From Gammaproteobacteria bacterium CG22_combo_CG10-13_8_21_14_all_40_8 (GTDB taxonomy: Bacteria > Pseudomonadota > Gammaproteobacteria > Enterobacterales > GCA-002770795), in contig PCTP01000020.1 of assembly GCA_002770795.1 (NCBI GenBank), forward strand, positions 1,241-7,195: 5,955 nucleotides of DNA, in the 5' to 3' direction. Positions 1 through 5,955 of the stretch are shown here, one piece after another. Numbering within the stretch: position 1 is the stretch's first letter; each line of letters begins with the position of its first letter. The notes below the pieces were generated by a model. That model was not told where the DNA came from. It saw nothing but the letters and a program-made list of their open reading frames with translations, and did not search any database. The position numbers were made by a program, and so were the translations under genes.

Positions 1-93
1 CTGGATTTGAAATACTAATACTGCGCTTTCAAGCCTCGAATATGGATGCTTCCCGACTAGCTAAAATTCGCATTTCCAAGTATCACGGGTATA
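1..93. repeat. Possible edge of a dispersed intergenic repeat
   Basis: This stretch does not read as a recognisable gene. It ends in CACGGGTATA (84-93), whose reverse complement begins TATACCC. Short intergenic elements bounded by TATACCC/GGGTATA-like ends are common in some gammaproteobacteria. A second TATACCC followed closely by GAT and GGA lies at 3583-3597 in the other long intergenic region. There is a weak inverted relation between ATTTGAAAT near 5-13 and ATTTCCAAGT near 72-81. The left end is outside the window. A frame open from the left edge (3-131, stop TAG at 129) could instead be the tail of an upstream gene, but its 42 residues match nothing I recognise. Confidence 0.25.
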
Positions 94-99
94 TATTGG

Positions 100-128
100 T
101 TGCACTTTCTAATTATTATGATTATATA
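100..128 (+). promoter_or_regulatory. Weak candidate promoter for the patatin gene
   Basis: TTGCAC (100-105) and TATATA (123-128) are separated by 17 bases, the ideal sigma-70 spacing. The -35 box matches the consensus at only three positions. An alternative -10, TATGAT at 117-122, overlaps it. The region is very AT-rich, so chance matches are likely. The transcript would carry a leader of roughly 55 bases before the start codon at 192. Confidence 0.3.
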
Positions 129-191
129 TAGCTCTAACCATTGAATCTCTGCTCAGAAAATTCAATATTATTTCTTTTTTAGGGTGAATCT

Positions 192-1676
192 ATGCTTTTT
201 GGCTCTAAACTCTCTTCACTAGCTAATGTGATTAAACATGCAGATTCTTATCAGGAATATTATGAGGCTTGTAGCCTTTATGATGAACTGAGTGGCGCTA
301 ATGAATGGAAATCTATAGAAAAATCCAATGACTATGATTACAACCTGATCAAAAAACGTGTTGAAAGAATAAAACTGGCGAAAGGGAATAATGATGCCCA
401 AGGGCTGATGTCAATATTACATGAAGGTATTCATGGTAACCTTGGAAATATCGCCAATCCCCAATTACGCAAATATGCAAAAGTCGGCACGAAACATCTT
501 ATCGAAGAGTTTTTGACTGAAGTCAGTGGTGCTCTAGAATTTATTTATAATGCCAATGAAAATGATGTGAGTTTTTACCGTAAACTTTCATTTTTTGAAG
601 AGACTTCTCATGCCTTTGGCAAAAGTTGTTTAATGCTTAGCGGTGGCGCTGGTTTAGGTTTTTTTCATGCAGGAGTGGTAAAATCTCTGATTGAATTTGA
701 TTTATTACCAGAAGTGATTAGCGGTGCCAGCGCAGGTTCAATTATTGCAGCAATTGTGGGTACAAGAAGCAATCGAGAGCTCAAAACAGTACTGACTGCT
801 GAAGTTATTTACAATAATTTTCATCAATGGAGTTCATGGAAAGGCTTTGGCAAAAATGGACTTATGGATAGTACTCATTTAGAAAATACCCTAATCGAAT
901 TATTTGATTTAATGACCTTTGAAGAGGCTTACCAAAGGACTGGTCGTCATATCACCATCACTGTCTCTCCAGTCAATTTACATCAGGAGTCTCGACTGCT
1001 GAATTCTAAAACGTCACCCAATGCGATTATCACTCAAGCCGTCAGAGCATCTTGTGCCATTCCTTATGTTTTCTCACCCGTTAGTTTAAGGGCGAAAACC
1101 CATACTGGTGATGTTGTTCCCTATATTCCTAATCAGAAATTTGCTGATGGTTCATTAACAGCAGATCTTCCTTTCACTAGGCTGGCCAGACTATATGGAC
1201 TTAACCATAGTATCGTCAGTCAGACCAACCCCTTGGTCACCCCTTTTATTTCTTCCACCAAAGGGACTAATCAGAGTATCAGAGCGAAAACCATTAGGCA
1301 TTCCATTGATCTGGCTAAAAGAAATGGTATCTACCTCTTCGATGTATTAGAAAGTTTTACAGACAGTAACTCAATAAAATTAGGGATACACAAAATCCGC
1401 TCTATTTTGTCACAACAATATGTGGGCAATATCAATATTATTCCGAAACGCTCCGTTGCAGATTATCAATATTTACTCACTAACCCCAGCTTGCAAAGTA
1501 TCGACAAACTTATTATGGCAGCAGAAAAAGCAACTTGGCCAGAAATTGATCTTATCGAGCAAAGTACTAAAATCAGTAAAGCTTTTGATAAGTACCTTAA
1601 ATTACTCAAAACACGGGAAAATCGACTGTTAAACCATGAGTATGAATTAAAATTGGTGAGTGGTGGTAAAAAATAA
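192..1676 (+). CDS. DUF3336 and patatin domain phospholipase/lipase
   Basis: This is a predicted serine acyl hydrolase (494 residues) of the patatin family, acting on phospholipid or acylglycerol esters. The N-terminal part, about residues 15-120, matches the DUF3336 domain: it has the YQEYYEA start, a YDYNLI segment, the HEGIHGNLGNIANP core and the GTKHLIEEF stretch. The patatin domain follows from about 146. Its glycine-rich oxyanion loop is GGAGLG (151-156), the nucleophile elbow is G178-A-S180-A-G182, and the second member of the Ser-Asp dyad is D319 in FADGS. All catalytic elements are present, so the enzyme is probably active. No signal peptide or clear membrane helix is seen, which suggests a cytosolic or membrane-peripheral protein. 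AGGGTG at 181-186 lies five bases before the ATG and supports this start. The same domain pair occurs in eukaryotic triacylglycerol lipases such as yeast Tgl3/4/5 and plant SDP1. The substrate is not known from sequence. The gene faces maeA tail to tail. Confidence 0.93.
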   Translation: MLFGSKLSSLANVIKHADSYQEYYEACSLYDELSGANEWKSIEKSNDYDYNLIKKRVERIKLAKGNNDAQGLMSILHEGIHGNLGNIANPQLRKYAKVGTKHLIEEFLTEVSGALEFIYNANENDVSFYRKLSFFEETSHAFGKSCLMLSGGAGLGFFHAGVVKSLIEFDLLPEVISGASAGSIIAAIVGTRSNRELKTVLTAEVIYNNFHQWSSWKGFGKNGLMDSTHLENTLIELFDLMTFEEAYQRTGRHITITVSPVNLHQESRLLNSKTSPNAIITQAVRASCAIPYVFSPVSLRAKTHTGDVVPYIPNQKFADGSLTADLPFTRLARLYGLNHSIVSQTNPLVTPFISSTKGTNQSIRAKTIRHSIDLAKRNGIYLFDVLESFTDSNSIKLGIHKIRSILSQQYVGNINIIPKRSVADYQYLLTNPSLQSIDKLIMAAEKATWPEIDLIEQSTKISKAFDKYLKLLKTRENRLLNHEYELKLVSGGKK

Positions 1677-1686
1677 GAAAAACTGC

Positions 1687-1720
1687 ATGGATCTGCTCTG
1701 CTGAATGAGAGCAGATCCAT
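1687..1720 (-). terminator. Rho-independent terminator between convergent genes
   Basis: A perfect 13-bp inverted repeat (1687-1699 with 1708-1720) encloses an 8-base loop. It lies between the patatin stop (1676) and the maeA stop (1726). Read on the minus strand, the stem is followed after four bases by five T (complement of 1678-1682) and then more T-rich sequence, so it suits maeA best. Read on the plus strand it is followed only by CAAGTTTAAA, a poor U-tract, although the long GC-containing stem could still help to end the patatin transcript. The hairpin is certain; its strength in each direction is inferred. Confidence 0.8.
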
Positions 1721-1725
1721 CAAGT

Positions 1726-3435
1726 TTAAAATGACGTTCGTCTATATTCCCTATAAACAGGTGACCAAAAGTTTTTGGCTAAGGATGCCTTTAGTGCATC
1801 TAATGGAATTCTAGTAGCAACATTATCTTCCATTGCTTGAATAGCCACAGCTAAAGCAATTTTTTGGCTCACACTACGAATTTCTGACAGTTTTGGTAAC
1901 AAATCTTTTTCTCTGTCATGTTCCTCATCAATTGCCAAAGGCGAACATTCCGCTAGAGCTTCACTCGCCACTTGGAACATATTGTCAGTCACACGCCTAG
2001 CTCCAACTGAAATAACCGCTAAACCAATACCTGGGAATATATAACTATTGTTGCATTGAGAAATAGTATGTACCCCGTCTTTGTATTTTACTGGCTCAAA
2101 AGGACTTCCTGTGGCGACAATTGCCTGACCTTCAGTCCAGTTAATTAAATCCTCAGGAAAGGCTTCTACTTTTGAAGTTGGATTGGATAAAGGGAAAATG
2201 ATGGGTCGTTCACAATGGCTAAACATTTCCTTTACTATGGCTTTACTGATAATACCTGCTTGCCCAGAAACACCAATGAGTACCGTAGGTTTTGCGTGCT
2301 TAACAATATCTATTAAATCAATTCGCCCTTTGTCATTAAACCAATCACTGACTGATTCTCGACTTTTAACAAAACTCATCTGAAAGGCTCTTAAAGTATC
2401 CAAATCATCCGTCAATAAACCCTTACTACTGGAAAGAAATATTTGAGAAAGCGCTTGTTCCTCGGTTAAACCTTCTTTCATCATATAGGCAGCAACTTGT
2501 TGCGCAATACCACAGCCCGCAGAGCCAGCCCCAACAAAAACCAACCTTTGATCTCTTAATCGAGTGTTCTGTGCTTTACAAGCCGCCAGCAAGGTACCAA
2601 CAGTTACTGCAGCAGTTCCTTGTATATCATCATTGAAACAACAGAGTTTATCTCGGTATTTTTCTAGTAAAGGATTAGCGTTACCCTGAGCGAAATCCTC
2701 AAATTGGATCAGTACGTTTGGCCATCTATGAATTGCAGCTTGGATAAATTCATCTACGAAATCGAAATATTCATCTCCAGTAACTCTTTCGTGTCTCCAT
2801 CCCATATACATAGGATCATGAAGTAATTCTCGATTATTAGTGCCTACATCCAAAGTAACAGGAAGAGTATAGGCAGGGCTGATCCCTCCACAAGCAGAAT
2901 AAAGGGCTAATTTTCCAATAGGGATCCCCATACCCCCTATTCCCTGATCACCTAAGCCAAGAATACGTTCACTATCGGTCACCACAATAACCTTCACATT
3001 CTGTTTAGTGGCATTTTGTAACATATCATCAATTTTATCTCTATCAGGATAGGTGACAAATAATCCTCGCTTTCTTCGGTAAATCTGTGAAAACAATTGA
3101 CAAGCCAGACCCACCGTAGGTGTGTAAATAATAGGCATAGTTTCTTCTAAGTAAGAAGTCACTAACGCTATATATAGCGTTTCATTGGTATCTTGAATAT
3201 TTCTGAGATAGATATGCTTGTCCAAATCTGACTCAAAACTTGAAAATTGTTTGTAAGCACGTAAAACCTGTTCTTTAATTGTTTCGACAGCTTTGGGGAG
3301 TAAACCCACTAAATTAAATTCACTTTTTTCCCTTTCAGAAAAAGCACTTCCTTTATTCAACAGAGAGGTTTCAAGTAACATGGGGCCCGCATAACGGATA
3401 TAAAGTGGGCGTTTATGGGTTGCATCGGATTGCAT
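1726..3435 (-). CDS. maeA: NAD-dependent malic enzyme (malate to pyruvate)
   Basis: This cytosolic enzyme oxidatively decarboxylates L-malate to pyruvate and CO2, producing NADH and linking the TCA cycle to pyruvate during growth on C4 acids. The protein has 569 residues; E. coli MaeA has 565. It lacks the C-terminal phosphotransacetylase-like domain of the longer NADP enzyme MaeB. The N-terminal malic domain contains catalytic Y104 in IIYTPTVG, the GLGDQGIGGMGIPIGK block with K175, the metal ligands E246-D247 in FEDFAQGNA, and D269-D270 in FNDDIQGTAAVTVG. The Rossmann domain starts with G302-A-G304-S-A-G307. Later conserved blocks are PLSNPTSKVEA with N418 and QCNNSYIFPGIG with N462/N463. 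The C-terminus, YREYRRTSF, closely matches E. coli. AGGTGA (complement of 3442-3447) sits six bases before the ATG and fixes the start. A hairpin terminator lies just past the stop. A CRP/FNR-like palindrome upstream suggests carbon- or oxygen-linked control (inferred). Confidence 0.97.
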   Translation of the reverse strand: MQSDATHKRPLYIRYAGPMLLETSLLNKGSAFSEREKSEFNLVGLLPKAVETIKEQVLRAYKQFSSFESDLDKHIYLRNIQDTNETLYIALVTSYLEETMPIIYTPTVGLACQLFSQIYRRKRGLFVTYPDRDKIDDMLQNATKQNVKVIVVTDSERILGLGDQGIGGMGIPIGKLALYSACGGISPAYTLPVTLDVGTNNRELLHDPMYMGWRHERVTGDEYFDFVDEFIQAAIHRWPNVLIQFEDFAQGNANPLLEKYRDKLCCFNDDIQGTAAVTVGTLLAACKAQNTRLRDQRLVFVGAGSAGCGIAQQVAAYMMKEGLTEEQALSQIFLSSSKGLLTDDLDTLRAFQMSFVKSRESVSDWFNDKGRIDLIDIVKHAKPTVLIGVSGQAGIISKAIVKEMFSHCERPIIFPLSNPTSKVEAFPEDLINWTEGQAIVATGSPFEPVKYKDGVHTISQCNNSYIFPGIGLAVISVGARRVTDNMFQVASEALAECSPLAIDEEHDREKDLLPKLSEIRSVSQKIALAVAIQAMEDNVATRIPLDALKASLAKNFWSPVYREYRRTSF

Positions 3436-3446
3436 AATTATTCACC

Positions 3447-3464
3447 TAAAATTAAAATTAAAAT
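3447..3464. repeat. Three tandem TAAAAT hexamers in the maeA leader
   Basis: TAAAAT occurs three times in exact tandem. On the maeA strand this reads as three ATTTTA units running straight into the AGGTGA ribosome binding site. AU-rich tracts at this position often aid ribosomal protein S1 binding and keep the start region unstructured. That role is inferred; in AT-rich DNA a short repeat like this may also arise by slippage. Confidence 0.6.
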
Positions 3465-3492
3465 TTGAGATTAACCAATTGAAATAAAAAGA

Positions 3493-3498
3493 TTTATA
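3493..3498 (-). promoter_or_regulatory. Candidate -10 box of the maeA promoter
   Basis: The minus strand reads TATAAA here, inside an AT-rich stretch (AATATTATAAAT). No good -35 hexamer lies 17 bases upstream, as expected for an activator-dependent promoter. Transcription would start near 3484-3487, which places the centre of the upstream CRP/FNR-like palindrome (3525.5) about 39-41 bases before it, the class II activator position. Overlapping alternatives such as TATTAT at 3496-3501 shift this by three bases. Confidence 0.35.
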
Positions 3499-3517
3499 AT
3501 ATTACACTTTAGTCTTA

Positions 3518-3533
3518 TCTGATCATGATCACA
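3518..3533. promoter_or_regulatory. Candidate CRP/FNR-family operator
   Basis: The sequence TCTGA-TCATGA-TCACA matches the CRP consensus TGTGA-N6-TCACA at nine of ten positions. Its core (3520-3531) is a perfect 12-bp palindrome that also reads TGAT-N4-ATCA, the inner part of an FNR site, with both outermost bases departing from the FNR consensus. CRP is therefore the better fit, but either regulator is possible. It lies about 85 bases upstream of the maeA start codon and about 275 bases upstream of the divergent gene, so maeA is the likelier target. Binding has not been shown; the call rests on the motif and its position. Confidence 0.5.
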
Positions 3534-3545
3534 ATGAAATTTTCT

Positions 3546-3559
3546 GATATTTAAATATC
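3546..3559. promoter_or_regulatory. Perfect 14-bp AT-rich palindrome, possible operator
   Basis: GATATTTAAATATC is fully self-complementary. Its centre lies 27 bp from that of the CRP/FNR-like site, upstream of it with respect to maeA. With no loop it suits a dimeric DNA-binding protein better than an RNA hairpin. No regulator family is recognisable from the motif. Palindromes of this kind arise by chance more often in AT-rich DNA, so function is uncertain. Confidence 0.35.
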
Positions 3560-3808
3560 CTGCATCAATCCCAACAAAGATCTATACCCAAGATGGATTT
3601 ATGTATAAGATAGTTTGTAACCGTGCTAGATAAAACTGTGGGCATTCTGAGCAGGCTTTGTGAATGTTGTACTGCTATCGGTCATACTCTAGGTTGCTCT
3701 TTCTAATGAAAAAGTAGTATTTTATCCACTCATGGTTTTTTTGAGTAATTTTTGTTACAGTTTTGTTTGAAAATGAATGACTGTTCGAATTAAAGAGGTT
3801 TTGTGTAA

Positions 3809-5080
3809 ATGCGATTTTTCCATTTTAAATCCTTTCATTTAATATTGATTGTTGGCCTTTTTATCATGTTGCCCACACTTCATGCAGCAAATCAGGAATT
3901 TAAAACCATCACTCTTGAGAGTGGAGAAAGCCTTCAACTCAATGGGATAGGTAAGGCTAATTATATGCTCGCTGATTTTTATCTCGCTGCTCTCTATGTT
4001 TCTGAACCGAGCAACCAAATAGACAGCATTTTACAATCTCCAAATGCCAAAAGAATGCAACTGAGAATATTGGCCAAAAAGTTCTCTTCACGCCAATTTG
4101 GTCAATATTGGAAAGAAACTCTTTCTATTAACAATCCAAAAGATCTGCTCCAACCTGAAGTGGATAACGTTTTAAAATTCATTGAATTATTCCCTGAGTC
4201 TGTTGCTTTGGGTGATGTGATCAATATCGACGATACAGGCTCTTCAACCCGAGTTTCAATTAATGGAGTGACCATAGGCGATGTAAAATCCCCTCAATTT
4301 TACAAATTGGTATTAAATGCATGGCTTGGACCTAGACCACCAAACGATGATTTTAAAATCAATATTCTTAATGGACATGGTGCAAAGTTAGATGAGAAGC
4401 TATTACAGGATTTTACGACAATCCAGCCCTCAAAGGATCGTATTGCTTTATATCTTTCTATCATCAAACAAAGAGAAGAAATAATTGCAAAAAAATTGGC
4501 TGACGAAGCTGCTAAGGCATTAGCTTTAGCTGAACAAGAAAAAGCCAAACAACAAGCGCTGGAATTAGAGCAACAAAAAGAAAGAGAATTAGCAGAGAAA
4601 GCCAAACAAGATAAAATTGCCGCCGAAAAGGAACGCAAAGAAATAGAGGCCCTTGCATTACAACAAAAACAACAAGCAGAAGAACAGAAAAAAATTCAAG
4701 GTCAAAAGCTTGCAGAACAACAAAAATTAGAAAACAGTGTCGATGTTATTAGAGAGAAATACCTCAATGAAGTTAAAATACTGATTAAAAAGCAACAAGA
4801 ATATCCCACCAAACAGATGTATAAAGATAATAAATATCGACGCCTTATGGAAAAAGGACAGATTGCCTCAAAAGGAAAATTTAGGATCACCATAGATAAT
4901 ATGGGTAAAGTCACAGATGCTGCGATAATAAAAAGTACTGACATTGCCATCCTAGATCGCAGTACACTTCAAAACCTAAGCAATATCAGCGGCTTGCCGC
5001 CTATTCCTGAGAATTTGCCAGATGAAGGAATGGTATTTGATATTGAGTTAGATTTTTTATCTCCACAATTTAGTTTATAA
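3809..5080 (+). CDS. Exported chalcone isomerase-like/TonB C-terminal-like protein
   Basis: This 423-residue protein has three parts. Residues 1-26 form a signal peptide: basic start, hydrophobic core LILIVGLFIML and a TLHA cleavage site before ANQ. Residues about 28-190 resemble the bacterial periplasmic chalcone isomerase-like family, with the opening GIGKANYMLADFYLAALYV, a central QFGQYWKETL helix and the closing AWLGPRPPNDDF. Residues about 208-315 are a long helix rich in K, E, Q and A, a coiled coil like the TolA stalk. Residues about 320-418 resemble a TonB/TolA C-terminal domain: GKFRITIDNMGKVTDAAIIK, then ILDRSTLQNL and GLPPIPENLP. Isomerase activity is unlikely to be inferable; some relatives of this fold bind fatty acids. 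The protein is probably periplasmic, perhaps bridging envelope components. It has no proline-rich TonB linker and no exbB/exbD neighbours. AGAGG at 3794-3798 lies ten bases before the ATG, somewhat far. The physiological role is unknown. Confidence 0.85.
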   Translation: MRFFHFKSFHLILIVGLFIMLPTLHAANQEFKTITLESGESLQLNGIGKANYMLADFYLAALYVSEPSNQIDSILQSPNAKRMQLRILAKKFSSRQFGQYWKETLSINNPKDLLQPEVDNVLKFIELFPESVALGDVINIDDTGSSTRVSINGVTIGDVKSPQFYKLVLNAWLGPRPPNDDFKINILNGHGAKLDEKLLQDFTTIQPSKDRIALYLSIIKQREEIIAKKLADEAAKALALAEQEKAKQQALELEQQKERELAEKAKQDKIAAEKERKEIEALALQQKQQAEEQKKIQGQKLAEQQKLENSVDVIREKYLNEVKILIKKQQEYPTKQMYKDNKYRRLMEKGQIASKGKFRITIDNMGKVTDAAIIKSTDIAILDRSTLQNLSNISGLPPIPENLPDEGMVFDIELDFLSPQFSL

Positions 5081-5088
5081 ATAATAAA

Positions 5089-5955
5089 TCATTTGGAACG
5101 GCTACTGGCGTAAAATACCACAGGCACAACCACCAATGTCATTAATGTTGAAACGAAGACCCCAAAAATAAGGCTAATTGCTAAGCCATTAAATATGGGG
5201 TCGTCTAAAATAAATAGTGCATCTAAAATAGCAGCCATTGCTGTCAGCAAAATAGGCTTAGATCTTATCGCAGCCGATTGAATGACAGCTTGTTGCAATG
5301 ATGCCCCCTTCTTGAGTTCTAATTCAATAAAGTCCACCAGTAAAATAGAATTTCTTACCAAAATACCAGCCAAGGCAATCATGCCTATCATTGAAGTCGC
5401 TGTAAATTGCGAATTCAATAAAGCATGCCCCGGTAAAATACCTACGAGAGTCAAAGGAATGGGCGCCATAATGATTAATGGAATGGTATAGGATGAAAAT
5501 TTTGCCACTATCAATAAGTATATGATGATTAACCCCACAGCATAGGCTAACCCCATATCTCGAAAGGTGTCGTAAGTAATCTGCCATTCGCCATCCCACT
5601 TAATGCTGGTTTGATAGGGATTATTAGGTTGATTGACAAGAGCCTGTTCCATAGCTGGATATTTTTTCTCTAAATCCGCTTTGATATCCAACATGCCATA
5701 CAGTGGCGAATCTAACTCACCAGCCCCATCTCCGACAACATAAACCAACGGCAAAAGATCTTTATGATATAAAGGCTGTTGTTGCACAGTATTTCTCCAA
5801 CGCCCCAGATCAGCTAATGCCACAGATTCTCCATTGTGATTCATTATTCTGCTAGTCAATAACTGGTCTAAATTAGATTTGCTATTTTGATCCCATTCTA
5901 ATCTGATTGGAACAGGTGCTAACCATCTTTCCGAATGCAAATAACTCACATCTGA
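5089..5955 (-). CDS. RND efflux permease, C-terminal part (runs off edge)
   Basis: The frame stays open to the right edge (codons S-D-V before YLHSERW), so the true start lies outside; the GTG at 5947-5949 is an internal valine codon. About 288 residues are present of a family usually near 1,000-1,050. The first part, about 125 residues, belongs to the periplasmic porter region (VALADLGRWRNTV, then YHKDLLPLVYVVGDGAGE). Five membrane helices follow, corresponding to TM8-TM12: AYAVGLIIIYLLIVAKF, IPLIIMAPIPLTLVGIL, MIGMIALAGILVRNSILLVD, PILLTAMAAILDALFIL and GLAISLIFGVFVSTLMTLVV. Such permeases drive proton-coupled export from the inner membrane with an adaptor and an outer-membrane channel. In the TM10 motif an Arg-Asn pair (codons 5350-5355) stands where AcrB has Lys940-Asn. 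The TM4 acidic residues are off-window, so the substrate class, drug or metal, cannot be assigned. The stop lies eight bases from the convergent neighbour. Confidence 0.92.
   Translation of the reverse strand, partial: SDVSYLHSERWLAPVPIRLEWDQNSKSNLDQLLTSRIMNHNGESVALADLGRWRNTVQQQPLYHKDLLPLVYVVGDGAGELDSPLYGMLDIKADLEKKYPAMEQALVNQPNNPYQTSIKWDGEWQITYDTFRDMGLAYAVGLIIIYLLIVAKFSSYTIPLIIMAPIPLTLVGILPGHALLNSQFTATSMIGMIALAGILVRNSILLVDFIELELKKGASLQQAVIQSAAIRSKPILLTAMAAILDALFILDDPIFNGLAISLIFGVFVSTLMTLVVVPVVFYASSRSK

Larger units (their letters stand above)
3436..3808. other. Divergent intergenic region, 373 bases
   Basis: This region separates the divergent starts of maeA and the chalcone-isomerase-like gene. 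The maeA-proximal half holds the maeA ribosome binding site, a TAAAAT triplet repeat, a candidate -10 and two perfect palindromes centred 27 bp apart. The half nearer 3809 (about 3600-3790) has no convincing gene: the longest start-to-stop reading I followed, from ATG 3601, has only ten codons. A weak AGCAG/CTGCT inverted repeat (3650-3676) is the only hairpin candidate. No strong sigma-70 promoter for the plus-strand gene stands out; TTGCTC (3694-3699) with TATTTT (3718-3723, spacer 18) is a poor candidate. A small RNA or leader element cannot be excluded. Confidence 0.6.

Noticed and set aside
3..131. Frame open from the left edge for 42 codons before TAG
   Set aside because: It could be the tail of an upstream gene, but the translation has no recognisable motif, an open run of this length is not rare across six frames, and the same bases look like intergenic repeat.
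1466..1723. 85-codon minus-strand frame across the patatin end and terminator
   Set aside because: It overlaps conserved patatin coding sequence and its start lies beyond the terminator hairpin, with no recognisable protein.
3601..3633. Tiny ORF starting at ATG 3601 in the divergent intergenic region
   Set aside because: It has ten codons, no convincing ribosome binding site and no resemblance to a known leader peptide.
4300..4638. 112-codon minus-strand reading frame rich in Ser, Ala and Cys
   Set aside because: It is the shadow of the Lys/Glu/Gln/Ala coiled coil on the plus strand, whose biased codons avoid stops on the opposite strand. It has no family motif.
4490..4740. Apparent DNA repeat region rich in CAA, AAA and GAA codons
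   Set aside because: The repetitiveness comes from the coiled-coil protein composition (Gln, Lys, Glu, Ala); no exact tandem unit of DNA is maintained.
5324..5599. 91-codon minus-strand frame inside the RND gene
   Set aside because: It is an out-of-frame reading of the membrane-helix codons of the permease; the permease frame has clear family motifs.
1..5955. CRISPR array, transposase, toxin-antitoxin pair or phage genes
   Set aside because: I looked for regularly spaced repeats, transposase motifs and small overlapping gene pairs and saw none.

Overview
The window looks like ordinary chromosomal DNA of an AT-rich gammaproteobacterium. The main clue is the malic enzyme: it runs parallel to enterobacterial MaeA along its whole length, including the YRRTS-type C-terminus. 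A TonB/TolA-type C-terminal domain and an RND permease fit a Gram-negative envelope. Base composition looks even across the four genes, with no transposase, integrase, tRNA, rRNA, CRISPR array or phage gene. The genus cannot be settled from this sequence.

Layout: (1) 1-191 is a leader that may contain the edge of a dispersed intergenic repeat, followed by a weak promoter and a ribosome binding site. (2) 192-1676 (+) encodes a DUF3336-patatin lipase/acyl hydrolase. (3) 1687-1720 is a perfect 13-bp hairpin between two convergent genes, most likely a terminator serving mainly the minus strand. (4) 1726-3435 (-) encodes NAD-dependent malic enzyme (maeA). (5) 3436-3808 is a 373-bp divergent intergenic region with two perfect palindromes; one is a good candidate CRP/FNR-family site placed sensibly for maeA. 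(6) 3809-5080 (+) encodes an exported protein joining a chalcone-isomerase-like domain, a long charged coiled coil and a TonB/TolA-like C-terminal domain. (7) 5089-5955 (-) is the C-terminal part of an RND efflux permease that runs off the right edge.

The four genes alternate strand (+, -, +, -), so none forms an operon with another inside the window, and no common pathway can be demonstrated. A loose lipid/carbon theme is possible: a patatin lipase, malic enzyme making pyruvate and NADH from malate, and a chalcone-isomerase fold that binds fatty acids in some relatives. That is only inference. The most unusual item is the three-part protein at 3809-5080. No clearly new defence or mobile system is visible.
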